Assembly (NCBI GenBank): GCA_029939995.1
Contig: JAOZRW010000009.1
Span: forward strand, 698-63,352
Source of the DNA: Acidimicrobiia bacterium
Lineage (GTDB): Bacteria; Actinomycetota; Acidimicrobiia; Spongiisociales; UBA5794
Length of the DNA stretch: 62,655 nucleotides
Direction of reading: 5' to 3'
In this document: in pieces, positions 8,858 to 18,600 of the stretch
Layout: every line of letters begins with the position of its first letter
Numbering within the stretch: the first letter of the stretch is position 1
Notes under the pieces: generated by a model
Told to the model about the DNA's origin: nothing
Seen by the model: only the letters and a program-made list of their open reading frames with translations
Databases searched by the model: none
Position numbers and translations under genes: made by a program

Positions 8858-11188
8858 CTATGTGGCGAGAGCGACGAGGGCGGCGTTCACGATCTGGTCG
8901 GGGAGGAATCCCATCGCCCCGTACAGGTCCCGGATGGTGCCGGATTCGCCGAACCGGTCGACACCGATCGGGATGACACGCTGTCCGAAGATCGATCCCA
9001 GCCACGCCATCGAATGAGGCGACGCATCGTGGACGGTGACGATCGGCGCACGGCGTTCCTCCGGCCGGATGATCTCAGCGACGTGCCCGGGGTCGCCCGG
9101 GCGGCTGGCGGTTCGGGCGGCTTCGCTGAGGGATCGGCGCCACGCGTGAAAGAGCCGGTCCTGGCTCGTGACGTCGAGAACCGTTGCGCCGACGCCTTCC
9201 TCTTCGAGGATCTCCGCAGCAGCGAGCACCTCCGGCATGACGGGCCCGGCGGCCGCCAGGATCACCCGTTCGCCCGGGGCCGGTTCGCGGAGCCGGTATC
9301 CGCCGGCGATGACGCTCTGCCGCAGGGTTTCCTCACCCAGGCGCTCGACGGCCGAGGCGAACGGCGATTGATCGAGAGGCCTGGTGGACAGCCGGAGGTA
9401 CCGGCTCTTCCCGCCGGGGGCGCCCAGATCCCGGAGCGCGTCGGTGAGGAGCCAGTCGACGGCCCCTGCGTAGGCGGGCTCGACCGCAACGATGCCGGGG
9501 AGTTCGAGACCGACCGACGGCGTGATGGACGACTGGTGCGCTCCACCTTCGGGTGCGAGCGTCACACCCGACGGCGTCCCGGCCACGATGAACCTGCTGT
9601 CGTTGTACAGCGAGTAGATGAGCGCGTCGAGGCCACGCAACACGAACGGGTCGTAGACGGTCCCGATGGGCAGCAACATCTGGCCGTCGTGCTCGTGCGA
9701 GAGGCCGAGCTGGCCGAGGAGGAGGAAGAGGTTCATCTCGGAGATCCCGAGTTCGATGTGCCTTCCGTCCGGACCCGGATTCCACTTCAGGAGCCGGTCG
9801 GCGGCGGAGTAGTCGACGGTCTCCGTCGGAGAGAAGACCCCCTGTGCGTTGATCCAGCCGCCGAGGTTCGTCGAGACGGCGACGTCGGGTGACACCGTCA
9901 CCATGCGGGCGGCGAGCTCGGGATCGCGGCCGAGTTGAACGAGAACGCGTCCGAACGCCTCCTGTGATGACGTGACGGGCTTCTGGCGTGCGCCGCTCGA
10001 CTCGGGTGCGGGCACGAGCGGTCGCGGTGGCACCGGTTCGTTGTTGATGCCGGCTCCGACCGCTTCGCAGACCTTCCCGGCGGCGCTCTCCGGATCGAAC
10101 CGGTCCCATTCCGACTCCTCGGTGAGCCCGACGGATGTCCGAAGGTCGGCGATCTGGGCGCCCGAGAGGAGCGCCGAGTGGTTCATCGGGTCGCCGGCGA
10201 TCGGCAGGCCCCATCCCTTGATGGTGTAGGCGAAGATCACGCTCGGGCGATCCGTCACGGCATCGGCTCGCCGGTAGGCCCGAATCAGCTCCCCGAGGTC
10301 GTGGCCGCCGAGGTTGCGGATCAACGAGCCGAGGTCTGCGTCGGGCACGGACTCGAGGAACGCCCCCACGTCCGGGTCGGCCCCTTCGAGGAAGCGGGAG
10401 CGGAGCTCCGCACCCTCAACGGCGAAGAGGCTCTGATATCGCTCGTTCGGCATCTCGTCGATCTGTCTCCGGAGCGACTCACCGCCCTCTCGCGCGAACG
10501 CCGCCTGGAGCTCCGCCCCGTACTTGACCTCGATCACGTGCCAGCCGGCTTCGGCGAAGAAGCGAGTGAGCCGGCGTGTCTGGATGCCGGGTACGACACG
10601 GTCGAGGCTTTGACGGTTCAGGTCGATGACCAGCGTCACGTTTCCGAGATTCTGCAGGGCCGGATCGGCGATCGCCTCCCACACGTTGCCCTCGTCGAGT
10701 TCGGCGTCGCCGACCGTCGCGATGAACCGTGCGGGAGGGCGCGGTCCGTGGTGCGCGTCGACGTAGCGACGTGCCGCGGCGGCGAAAAGCGGCGCCACGG
10801 CTCCGAGACCGACCGACCCGGTCGAGAAGTCGAAGACATCCGGGTCCTTGGTGCGGGACGGATAGGACTGGAGCCCGCCGAACTCGCGGAGCCTCGTGAG
10901 ATAGGAGCGGTCCAGTTCTCCGGTGAGGTACTTGATGGCGTGGTAGACGGGCGAGGCGTGCGGCTTGATCGCGACCTTGTCCTCTCCGCCGATGTGGGCG
11001 AACCAGAGCGCCGTCATGATCGACACCATCGAGGCCGAGGATGCCTGGTGCCCCCCGACTTTGATCTCGGTTTCGCCACGGCTGTTGGCGGCGTCGATCA
11101 TCCGGACGGCGAGCCAGAGAACACGCTGCTCGATGGCTCGTAGCGTCGCGATGTCCGGAGATGTCGTCGGCGTGTCCGGGAAAGTCAT
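8858..11188 (-). CDS. Compact pyruvate dehydrogenase E1-like (AceE/transketolase family) enzyme
   Basis: The 776-aa protein is a thiamine-diphosphate enzyme of the homodimeric E1 type. KVGGHQASSAS near residue 44, the ThDP motif GDAELDEGN (160-168) followed by DLNRQ, and FAYTIKGWG match AceE or transketolase-like proteins. Its C-terminal half carries the pyrimidine-binding and TK-C domains. E. coli AceE is about 890 aa, so this is a shorter form. The probable reaction is decarboxylation of pyruvate or a related 2-oxoacid with transfer to lipoyl-E2, but no E2 or E3 gene is nearby. ATG 11188 has GAGGA upstream; the rest of the 999-aa ORF is antisense to cbiM. Confidence 0.75.
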   Translation of the reverse strand: MTFPDTPTTSPDIATLRAIEQRVLWLAVRMIDAANSRGETEIKVGGHQASSASMVSIMTALWFAHIGGEDKVAIKPHASPVYHAIKYLTGELDRSYLTRLREFGGLQSYPSRTKDPDVFDFSTGSVGLGAVAPLFAAAARRYVDAHHGPRPPARFIATVGDAELDEGNVWEAIADPALQNLGNVTLVIDLNRQSLDRVVPGIQTRRLTRFFAEAGWHVIEVKYGAELQAAFAREGGESLRRQIDEMPNERYQSLFAVEGAELRSRFLEGADPDVGAFLESVPDADLGSLIRNLGGHDLGELIRAYRRADAVTDRPSVIFAYTIKGWGLPIAGDPMNHSALLSGAQIADLRTSVGLTEESEWDRFDPESAAGKVCEAVGAGINNEPVPPRPLVPAPESSGARQKPVTSSQEAFGRVLVQLGRDPELAARMVTVSPDVAVSTNLGGWINAQGVFSPTETVDYSAADRLLKWNPGPDGRHIELGISEMNLFLLLGQLGLSHEHDGQMLLPIGTVYDPFVLRGLDALIYSLYNDSRFIVAGTPSGVTLAPEGGAHQSSITPSVGLELPGIVAVEPAYAGAVDWLLTDALRDLGAPGGKSRYLRLSTRPLDQSPFASAVERLGEETLRQSVIAGGYRLREPAPGERVILAAAGPVMPEVLAAAEILEEEGVGATVLDVTSQDRLFHAWRRSLSEAARTASRPGDPGHVAEIIRPEERRAPIVTVHDASPHSMAWLGSIFGQRVIPIGVDRFGESGTIRDLYGAMGFLPDQIVNAALVALAT

Positions 11189-11305
11189 ATCGTCCTCGGA
11201 TGGCATGATGGTCGCCGCACGATACCGTCCGGTGGAGCGGCTCGAGCGGCATCGGAGCCCGGTCGGCGCGATACGATGACCCGAGCGAGCGTAGGAAGGA
11301 TGCCG

Positions 11306-11986
11306 ATGCACATACCGGATGGTGTCATCGGCCCCGGGGTGAGCGCTGCGGCGGGTGCGGCAGCGGCCGGCGGCTTCGGTGTGGCCGTCTCGCGTGCTCG
11401 GCGGTACCTCACCGATCGCCTCGTTCCCATGGCCGCGCTGGTGACGGCGTTCGTGTTCGCCGCCCAGATGATCAACTTCCCCGTCTTGCCGGGCATGTCC
11501 GGACATCTCCTCGGAGGCGTCCTCGCGTCCGTTCTCGTCGGCCCGTGGGTCGGTTTCCTCGTCGTCTCGATCGTTCTCATCATCCAGGCGCTGCTGTTCG
11601 CAGACGGCGGGCTGACCGCTCTCGGGCTCAACATCATCAACATGGCGCTGATCGGCGCCGTCGGTGGCTACGCCGTGTACCGGGTCGCCTTCCGCGTCGC
11701 CGGGCTTCGCGTCGAGCGAGTAGCCGTCACGGCGGCTATCGCAGCGTTCGTCTCCGTGCCGATGGCCGCCATGGGCTTCGTCGTCGAATTCGCTCTCGGA
11801 GGAACGATCGAGAGCCTGTCCGTCGGCGCCATCCTGATCGCGATGGTCACGACGCACGCGCTGATCGGAATCGGTGAGGGAGTCATCACGTTCTTCGTCA
11901 TCGGGGCCGTGGTGAAGGCGAGACCGGATCTCGTCTACGGTGCGCCGACGTTCGCGGGAACCCGCACCGAGGAGCTGGCATCATGA
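11306..11986 (+). CDS. cbiM: CbiM/NikM substrate-binding membrane component of an ECF transporter
   Basis: The 226-aa membrane protein begins MHIPDGV, the hallmark N-terminus of CbiM/NikM in which His2 helps coordinate Co2+ or Ni2+. I therefore choose ATG 11306 over the upstream in-frame starts; GGAAGGA lies about 7 nt before it. Several transmembrane helices follow, with a conserved GLNIINMALIG segment. It heads a four-gene ATGA-linked operon with the PDGLE, Q and O components. Sequence alone does not distinguish cobalt from nickel, and I see no cobalamin riboswitch or NikR-like site in the 117-bp divergent gap before it. Confidence 0.88.
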   Translation: MHIPDGVIGPGVSAAAGAAAAGGFGVAVSRARRYLTDRLVPMAALVTAFVFAAQMINFPVLPGMSGHLLGGVLASVLVGPWVGFLVVSIVLIIQALLFADGGLTALGLNIINMALIGAVGGYAVYRVAFRVAGLRVERVAVTAAIAAFVSVPMAAMGFVVEFALGGTIESLSVGAILIAMVTTHALIGIGEGVITFFVIGAVVKARPDLVYGAPTFAGTRTEELAS

Positions 11987-12303
11987 CGAGGAGAGGCCTC
12001 GTGTGGTTCGTCGGAGCGTTGCTCGTCACGGTGCTCATCGCCGTCGTGGGGTCCCGGTATGCGTCGAGCGAACCCGACGGTCTCGAGTACGTCGCCGAAC
12101 GGGAGGGGTTCGCCGATCAAGCGCAGGATCACGCCCTCGCGCAAACCCCGCTGGCCGATTACGGAGACAACCTGGGGACGGACCGCGCGCTCTCGACCGG
12201 GATCGCCGGACTGATCGGCGTCATCGTTGCGATCGCCCTCGGGTTCGGGCTGTTCTGGCTGATCCGGGCGCCGGGGGGCGGGTCGCCTGATTCGACACCA
12301 TGA
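11983..12303 (+). CDS. PDGLE-domain small membrane subunit of the Co/Ni ECF transporter
   Basis: The 106-aa protein has an N-terminal and a C-terminal transmembrane helix flanking an extracytoplasmic segment with SSEPDGLE, the PDGLE signature found in CbiN-like partners of CbiM/NikM. Such small subunits support metal loading by the M component. Its start overlaps the cbiM stop as ATGA and its stop overlaps cbiQ in the same way, so stoichiometric synthesis is likely. It is not a canonical CbiN. Confidence 0.85.
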   Translation: MTRRGLVWFVGALLVTVLIAVVGSRYASSEPDGLEYVAEREGFADQAQDHALAQTPLADYGDNLGTDRALSTGIAGLIGVIVAIALGFGLFWLIRAPGGGSPDSTP

Positions 12304-13064
12304 GCGGAAGCCACACGCACGCCCTCTACCGGCACGGCCATTCCCCGCTCCACGGTGTGGCTCCGCAAGTGAAGATCGTCGGCGCGTTCGGGTTCGTCAT
12401 CGCCGTCGTGCTGACGCCGCGCACCGCCTTCTGGGCGTTCGCCGTCTACGGCGTCGTCGCTCTGGGTCTCGTGGCGTTGGCCCACATTCCCCCCGCGTAC
12501 GTCGCTCGCAGGGCCGTCGTGCTCGCACCGTTCCTGCTGGTGGCGCTGCTGTTCCCACTCGTCGGCTCCGGTGAACGGATCGACGTGCTCGGAGTGTCGT
12601 TGTCGGTCGACGGCCTCCGGGATCTGTGGAACGTGGCGGCGAAAGCAGGCCTCGGGTTCACGATCGCCGTCGTCCTGGCTTCGACGACGGAGATCACGGA
12701 CCTCCTGCGGGGGCTCGAAGCGCTCCACATGCCGCGCATCGTCACCGCGATCATCGGATTCGCCGTTCGCTACATCGACATCGTGGCGGCGGACTTCACA
12801 CGGATGCGGATCGCTCTGGCTTCGAGGGGCTATCACGCCCGATCCGTTCGCGCGTGGGCCATGTACGCCAGAACCATCGGGACGATGTTCATGCGCACGT
12901 ACGAACGGGGGGAACGCGTGTACCTGGCGATGCTCTCACGCGTCTACACCGGAACGATGCCCGCTCTCACCGGCGTTCCCGTGTCCGGGACGCAATGGGC
13001 TGCGGCGGTCGCACTCGTGGGATCGGCGATGGCCGTGATGGCCGTTTCGAGGACCATCGCATGA
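12300..13064 (+). CDS. cbiQ: CbiQ/NikQ transmembrane coupling (T) subunit of the ECF transporter
   Basis: The 254-aa protein has several hydrophobic helices and the two cytoplasmic coupling segments of T components. The first reads ALASRGYHA. The second reads ERGERVYLAMLSRVYTG, where most relatives have SRG or ARG; here Val replaces Gly. These segments contact the ATPase. The start and stop both overlap neighbours as ATGA. The N-terminus has a His-rich stretch (GSHTHALYRHGH). The family call is secure from motif and context; whether the second motif is fully functional is unknown. Confidence 0.87.
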   Translation: MSGSHTHALYRHGHSPLHGVAPQVKIVGAFGFVIAVVLTPRTAFWAFAVYGVVALGLVALAHIPPAYVARRAVVLAPFLLVALLFPLVGSGERIDVLGVSLSVDGLRDLWNVAAKAGLGFTIAVVLASTTEITDLLRGLEALHMPRIVTAIIGFAVRYIDIVAADFTRMRIALASRGYHARSVRAWAMYARTIGTMFMRTYERGERVYLAMLSRVYTGTMPALTGVPVSGTQWAAAVALVGSAMAVMAVSRTIA

Positions 13065-13810
13065 GTACGCCCGTCATCGACATCCAGGGTCTCGGATTCC
13101 GGTACCCGGACGGGACGACCGCTCTCGTCGACGTCGACATGCACATCCATCGCGGCGAGCGCGTTGCGCTCCTCGGACCGAACGGTGCAGGGAAGACGAC
13201 GCTGATCCTCCACATGAACGGCATCCACCTGCCGCAGAGCGGAACCGTGACCGTGTCCGGCCTCCCGGTCGCCCCGGACAGCCTCCTCGACATTCGACGC
13301 AGGGTCGGCATCGTGTTCCAGGATCCGGACGACCAGCTGTTCATGCCGACGGTGCGGGAGGATGTTGCCTTCGGTCCCGCCAACCTGGGGCTCGAAGGAC
13401 GGGATCTCGACGAGCGAGTCGACCGGGCGCTCGCCATGGTGGAAGTCGCGGACCTGGCGGACCGTCCCCCGAACCACCTGTCCTTCGGACAGAAGCGAAG
13501 GGTTGCGATCGCCGGCGTCATGGCGATGCGACCGGAGATCCTGATCCTCGACGAACCGACCTCGAACCTCGACCCGGCCAGCCGTGTCGATCTGACGGAG
13601 ATCCTGAACGAACTCGCCGTGACACAGATGATCGTCACCCACGACCTTCTGTACGCGCTCGAAACCTGCGATCGCTCGATCATCCTCGAAGCGGGGCGGA
13701 TCGTCGCAGACGGGCCGACGTGGGACATCCTCGGCGACGAGGAACTGCTCGCGGCTCACCGGCTCGGCCTCCCGGGGGGTCTCAAGGTCGAGAACCTGAA
13801 GCGCCGCTGA
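13061..13810 (+). CDS. cbiO: CbiO/NikO ATPase subunit of the ECF transporter
   Basis: This 249-aa ABC ATPase has Walker A GPNGAGKT (39-46), Q-loop VFQDPDDQ, signature LSFGQKRR, Walker B ILILDEPT with SNLDP, and switch THD. FQDPDDQLF is typical of ECF-type ATPases. ATG 13061 overlaps the cbiQ stop as ATGA, completing cbiM-PDGLE-cbiQ-cbiO. Having one ATPase gene implies an A2 homodimer. The ORF-track start at 12626 runs antiparallel to nothing and merely extends through cbiQ in another frame. Confidence 0.9.
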   Translation: MSTPVIDIQGLGFRYPDGTTALVDVDMHIHRGERVALLGPNGAGKTTLILHMNGIHLPQSGTVTVSGLPVAPDSLLDIRRRVGIVFQDPDDQLFMPTVREDVAFGPANLGLEGRDLDERVDRALAMVEVADLADRPPNHLSFGQKRRVAIAGVMAMRPEILILDEPTSNLDPASRVDLTEILNELAVTQMIVTHDLLYALETCDRSIILEAGRIVADGPTWDILGDEELLAAHRLGLPGGLKVENLKRR

Positions 13811-13836
13811 CCGCGATCACGATCGGCGCCGTCGCC

Positions 13837-13842
13837 TACGCT
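13837..13842 (+). promoter_or_regulatory. Leaderless -10 (TACGCT) for menC
   Basis: TACGCT lies 6 nt before the menC ATG at 13849 and no Shine-Dalgarno is present. It fits the TAnnnT-N6-8-start pattern seen repeatedly in this window. Confidence 0.5.
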
Positions 13843-13848
13843 GGCACC

Positions 13849-14835
13849 ATGGATGGATACCTCTGGGAGCTCTCGATCCCGCTCCGGCGACCGTTCGCGT
13901 CCGCCGCTGCGGCGATCACGGAACGTCGTGTCGTCATCGTGACCGTGACGGACGGGTCCGTCTCGGGGTGGGGAGAGGCGGCACCGTATCCCGGGGTCAC
14001 ACCGGACACGGTCGACGATGCCCGGCGGACGCTCGTTCGGGGGAGCGTGTTGTCGCCGACGGCGGCTGCGGCCATCGATGAGGCCACGGCCGATCTGGAA
14101 GCACGGCGAGCCGGGCTGTCGCTCGCCGCATCCATCGGAGCTTCGCCATCGCGCATCGTGCCGACGTCTATCGCGGTCGGTCTCGACGAGGACCCGGCCG
14201 AGCGGCTCGAATCCACCGGGGCGTCGGCGGTGAAGCTCAAGATCAGGCCCGGTGACGACTTCAGTCGAGTCGCGGCGCTGCGGGAGACTCATCCGGATGT
14301 CGCCGTCGGCGTCGACGCCAACGGCTCGTACGACTGGGAAACGCGGGAGCCGCTGCTCGGATTGGACCGGCTCGGGGTCGCCTACATTGAGCAACCGTTC
14401 CCGAGAGACGACCTCGAAGCGCACGCCCGGCTCCGGGACGAAATCGTCGCGCCCGTGGCGCTCGACGAGCCGATCGATTCGGTCAACGCGGCGATACGGG
14501 TCATCGAAGCGGGGGCGTGCGACATGATCGTGGTGAAACCCGCACGGATCGGCATCGGCGCCGCCCGGACCGTTCACGACCTCGCCCTGGCGGCCGGGCA
14601 GAGGATCAAAGCGTCCGGCCTGGTCGAGACCGACATCGGACGGGCCTTCACCCGCGCGGTCGCTTCGCTGCCCGGGGCGCACCACTCGGACGTCGCCGAG
14701 GCATCGTGGTATCTGGCCGGGGGCGTTGGACGGAGCAGATCGCGTGAGGTCGGAATCGGGTTCGATCCGGATCCCGAAGTGTTCGCTCCCTACGTCGTGG
14801 CGGAGTCGCCCCTCGGCTCGAGGATCTGGGACTGA
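13849..14835 (+). CDS. menC: o-Succinylbenzoate synthase (MenC), enolase superfamily
   Basis: The 328-aa protein has the enolase-superfamily residues in order: VKLKI with catalytic Lys131, metal ligands Asp156 (GVDANGS), Glu181 (YIEQPF) and Asp206 (ALDEPI), and Lys254 in KASGL. These match OSBS, which dehydrates SHCHC to o-succinylbenzoate in menaquinone synthesis. N-succinylamino acid racemase is a close alternative, but actinobacteria depend on menaquinone. No other men gene is nearby. Start ATG 13849 fits a leaderless signal. The last 46 bp overlap the convergent thioesterase-like gene. Confidence 0.85.
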   Translation: MDGYLWELSIPLRRPFASAAAAITERRVVIVTVTDGSVSGWGEAAPYPGVTPDTVDDARRTLVRGSVLSPTAAAAIDEATADLEARRAGLSLAASIGASPSRIVPTSIAVGLDEDPAERLESTGASAVKLKIRPGDDFSRVAALRETHPDVAVGVDANGSYDWETREPLLGLDRLGVAYIEQPFPRDDLEAHARLRDEIVAPVALDEPIDSVNAAIRVIEAGACDMIVVKPARIGIGAARTVHDLALAAGQRIKASGLVETDIGRAFTRAVASLPGAHHSDVAEASWYLAGGVGRSRSREVGIGFDPDPEVFAPYVVAESPLGSRIWD

Positions 14836-15605
14836 CCGACCCGACCGGCCGGGCCGGACTCGTCGAAGAGCTCCGAGTCGGCGAACCCGATGCCGGTGCG
14901 ATGTTGATGAGCGACGGAGCGCATCCCGAGCCATTCGCCCTCCGGACAGCGGTGAAGCGAGAGGTTCAGATCGGGATTCACGTACAGCCACTCCCGGCCG
15001 TCGAGTGCCATCGAGTTCCCGTTCGCGACGTCGGACAGCGTGGCCGTCCTGGCGAACGGAGTCGTGGTCTCCCCTTCGACGAGCGGGACGGTGAGTCGCA
15101 CCCAGGACAGGCCCGCGCCGGGTGTGAGAAAGGAATCGTTGATCGTGCGGATCTCGATCGCATGACTGTGGAATCGCTCGTGCTCGGTTCGTGTGAAGCC
15201 GAAGCGCCCGAGCGTGACCGGCTCGGCCTCGGCCGGCCCCGGAGGTGGGCTCCAGGCGGGGTTGACGGACGGGATCGCCACGTCCGTCTTCCGGATCTTG
15301 AGTCCCGAGGCACGGGCAACGGTCCGGCCGGCGGCGACGAGTTCGGCGTCGACGACCTGGATCCGACGTCCTTCTCGCACGACATTCGTGCGAACGTCGA
15401 GCGGCATGCCGACGGGGACTTCCCGGAAGAGATCGACGGTGAGCCGAACGACCTGCATCGGGATGACGCTCGGCACCATCTCGACCGCACGGCCGAGGAG
15501 GCCGACGGGCGGGCCGCCGTGTTGAGCTTCGTCGGACCAGAAGCTCCTCGTGAGGCCCGTTGGACGGAAGGAATCTCCCTCCTTGATGAAGAGTGCATCG
15601 GACAT
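14790..15605 (-). CDS. Thioesterase family protein (double hot-dog type)
   Basis: The 271-aa product looks like a TesB-type, two hot-dog acyl-CoA thioesterase family protein. Residues 25-50 (SDEAQHGGPPVGLLGRA) and 50-75 (VVRLTVDLFREVP) form the first hot dog; WVRLTVPLV and a closing region with GMRS and GFADSELFD form the second. The substrate is unknown and is probably an acyl-CoA. I start at ATG 15605 because it restores the family N-terminus; the upstream extension is antisense to smc. TACCGT lies 7 nt before the ATG, so the mRNA may be leaderless. It diverges from smc and overlaps menC tail to tail. Confidence 0.72.
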   Translation of the reverse strand: MSDALFIKEGDSFRPTGLTRSFWSDEAQHGGPPVGLLGRAVEMVPSVIPMQVVRLTVDLFREVPVGMPLDVRTNVVREGRRIQVVDAELVAAGRTVARASGLKIRKTDVAIPSVNPAWSPPPGPAEAEPVTLGRFGFTRTEHERFHSHAIEIRTINDSFLTPGAGLSWVRLTVPLVEGETTTPFARTATLSDVANGNSMALDGREWLYVNPDLNLSLHRCPEGEWLGMRSVAHQHRTGIGFADSELFDESGPAGRVGQSQILEPRGDSATT

Positions 15606-15612
15606 GGACGGG

Positions 15613-15618
15613 ACGGTA
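15613..15618 (-). promoter_or_regulatory. Candidate leaderless -10 (TACCGT) for the thioesterase gene
   Basis: Read on the minus strand, TACCGT stands 7 nt upstream of the ATG at 15605, with no Shine-Dalgarno. The motif is weaker than others in the window. Confidence 0.35.
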
Positions 15619-15676
15619 GTAGGCCGGGACCGGGCCGTCACCGTCGGAGAACTCACACTCATGTAATTCGCACTGG

Positions 15677-15682
15677 TATGCT
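15677..15682 (+). promoter_or_regulatory. Leaderless -10 (TATGCT) for smc
   Basis: TATGCT is followed by 8 nt and then the GTG start of smc. No Shine-Dalgarno is present and the local sequence is unusually AT-rich (TGTAATTCG, CTTTTT). Confidence 0.6.
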
Positions 15683-15690
15683 TTTTCACC

Positions 15691-18600
15691 GTGCTCCTGA
15701 AGAAGCTCACGCTCGTCGGCTTCAAGTCGTTCGCCGACCGGACCCGGCTCGAATTCGACGCCGGGGTGAACGTCGTGGTCGGGCCGAACGGCTCGGGAAA
15801 GTCCAACATCCTCGACGCCATCGCATGGGTGATGGGGACGCAGGCGACGAGCGCGTTGCGTACCGAGAAGATGGAGGACGTCGTATTCGCAGGAACGGCC
15901 ACGCGACCCGCCGTGTCCCGCGCCGAAGTGTCCCTCACATTCGACAACAGCGACGGATTCCTTCCACTCGATCTCGCCGAGATCACGATCACACGCCGGC
16001 TGTACCGGGACGGCACTTCCGAGTACGAGATGAACCGGACGGCCTGTCGTCTGCTCGACATCCAGGAACTGCTCTCCGACGGGGGCGTCGGCCGGAGCCA
16101 GCACGTTCTCGTCTCTCAGGGTCAGATCGGCGCCGTGCTCACGGCACGCCCGGACGAGCACCGATCGGTCATCGAAGAGGCCGCCGGGATCACGAAACAT
16201 CGTGGACGTCGCGATCGGGCGATCCGCCGCCTCGACGCCACCGAGCAGGACGTCGATCGGTTGAACGACATCCTCTCCGAGAAGCGGCGCGCGCTCCGGC
16301 CTCTCAAGCGACAGGCCAACGCCGCGGCCAGACACGGCTCGGTGAAGGCCGAAGCGAAAGCGCTGCGGCTGTGGCTCGGCGGCGAAGCCGTACGAGCGCT
16401 TCGTGAGCGCGAAGCGAACGCAACCGCCGAGAAGATTGCTCTCACACGATCCCTGACGGCCGACGAGACCGCCCTCCGTCTGACTCACACCGAGCTCGTA
16501 GAGCTCCGTGCCTCGGCCGGCGAAGCCGGAGCGGCCCTCGAACGGGACACCGCCGCCGCGGCGAGACTCGAGACGGTGGTTGAGCGGCTCCGACGATACG
16601 GGCTCGTCGCACGGGAACGGAGGGTCGCCATCGAGGGACGCATCGAAGGAGCCGGTGAGCGGCGCAACGACCTCCTGATCGAGGAGCGGGAGCTCGTCGG
16701 GGGCATCGAGGATGCCGAAGACGCGGAATACCGACTCGCGGCCGAGGCCGAACGCCGGACCACCGCCCTCCAGGCGCTCGAGGAAGAGGAGCGTGCTCTC
16801 GCCGAGCAGGTCCAGCTCCCCGCCGAAGGCCTCGTGGCCAACCTGCGGGGCGACCTTCGCGCACTCGAGAACGCTTCGCAACGCGACCGCCGTGAGCTCG
16901 AAGCGATCACGTCACGCCGCAGCGTGGTCGCCGAACGCCTGGAACGCGAGGCGGTCGAGAGCGTCGAGCTGAATCGGTCCATACAACAGGCCGACGCGGC
17001 CGTCACCGCTTCGCAACGAACCTACGAAGAAGCGCGAGCTCACCGCGTCGCCGCCGAGGAACTGTGGGAACGTGTCGACCGCGAGCACACCGATGTGCTC
17101 CTCGCCGTGGCGGCGGCCGAAGCGCGTGTCGAGGCTCACGAAGCAGCGATCGCCGGAATCGGCGATCCGGAGGCCCGTTCGACGGCTCAGGACCACGGCG
17201 GCGTCGTCGGAGTCGTGGCCGCGGCCCTCGACGCACCGGCCGACGTCGCGATCGCCGTGGACCGGGCGCTCGGTGCATGGGCCGACGCGTTCCTCACCAC
17301 CGATCGCGACGCCATCCACGATGTCGCCGCGCTGCTGAAGTCCGACGGCCTCGGGGGAGTCTCGCTCGTCAATCCGGCTACGAGCGGCGACGCACCTGCC
17401 AGAGCGGCCGCTTCGGAACTCGGATTGGAAGCGCTCGTCGATCTCCTGGGCCCGGACGCCGATCGTACGGTGGCCGAGTCGCTGCTCGGTGACGTCGTTT
17501 ACGCCGAAGGGTGGGAAGCGGCGTGGCGGGTCGTTCAACGCTACCCGGATCTCCGCGCCGTGACGCCCGAGGGAGATGTGATCGCCGCCTCCGGGATGCA
17601 CGTCGCTCAGCCGGACGGAACCGGGTTCGCCGCACTCGAAGCGGCCCGGGTCCAACTCGAGGTTGCGGAGCGGGAACGGTCGCGGACGGCGAGCCGCCGG
17701 ACGATGGTGGAACGGGATCTCGCAGCGGCACGACGCGTGGAGCGGACCGCTCTCGACGATCTCGAAGCGCTCGAAGCCAGAATCGCCGGCCATACGGAAG
17801 CGCTCGACCTGATCGGCCGGGCGATCGCCGAAGGAGAGGCCGAACGGGAGCGTCTCGACGCCCGTGCAGCGGCGATCGGCGAAGCCGAAGCCGCCCGGGA
17901 GGAGCGGATCGCCGAACTCCGGGGCCGCGTCGCGGACCTCGAAGGTGAAGAGGCGGCCCGCCAGGCAGCATGGGAAGCCCTGAATCGCCGACGGGAGGAA
18001 GTCGCAGCGAAGACGGACGAAGCGCGACGGCTCCGTGAGGAGTCGGCGGCCGAGCTCGCGGGAGTGGTCGAGCGCAAGGCGATGTTGCGGCGGCGGCTCG
18101 AACGGGTTCGCTCGGATCTGGGTCAGCTCGCACTCCTCCCGGAGGACGATCCACGGATCGATCGGCTCGCCGAGATCGAGACGCGTTCCGGCCGGGTCAT
18201 GGCGGTGGCTCAACGACACATCTCCGAACTGCGCGAACGCCAGCGTGCCTTGCGCACCGAGGTCGGGGACGTCGCAGGCGCCCTCGAGAGCGCCGAGCAG
18301 CGTAGGGACGAGCTCGAGCGCAAGGTCTCGTTCGCCAAGGAGCGCCTCTCCGAGCTCGCGATCGAGTTGGCGGAGACCCGCGTCAGGAGCGAATCGACGG
18401 CGGAAGCCCTCCGCCGTGACGCCGACGCCACCGTGGAAGAAGCGCTGGCCGCACCCCGGCCGGAGCTCGAAGTGGACGTGGATCCGAACGAACGACTCGC
18501 AAGCCTCGAAGCCGACCTTCGTCGGATGGGGCCCATCAACCCGCTCGCCGCCGCCGAGTACGACGAACTCGCAGGAGAGGTCGCGCTTCTCGAGGAGCAG

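Noticed and set aside
11189-11305. Cobalamin riboswitch or NikR site before cbiM
   Set aside because: The gap is only 117 bp, shows no B12-box-like core and holds no convincing dyad.
11189-11857. N-terminal 223 residues of the 999-aa minus-strand ORF
   Set aside because: It is antisense to cbiM, Asp/Arg/His-rich like other shadow frames, and ATG 11188 with GAGGA gives the natural E1 start.
13756-16881. 1041-aa minus-strand ORF
   Set aside because: It runs opposite menC and smc, is Arg/Gly/Asp-rich and has no domain; a GC-bias shadow.
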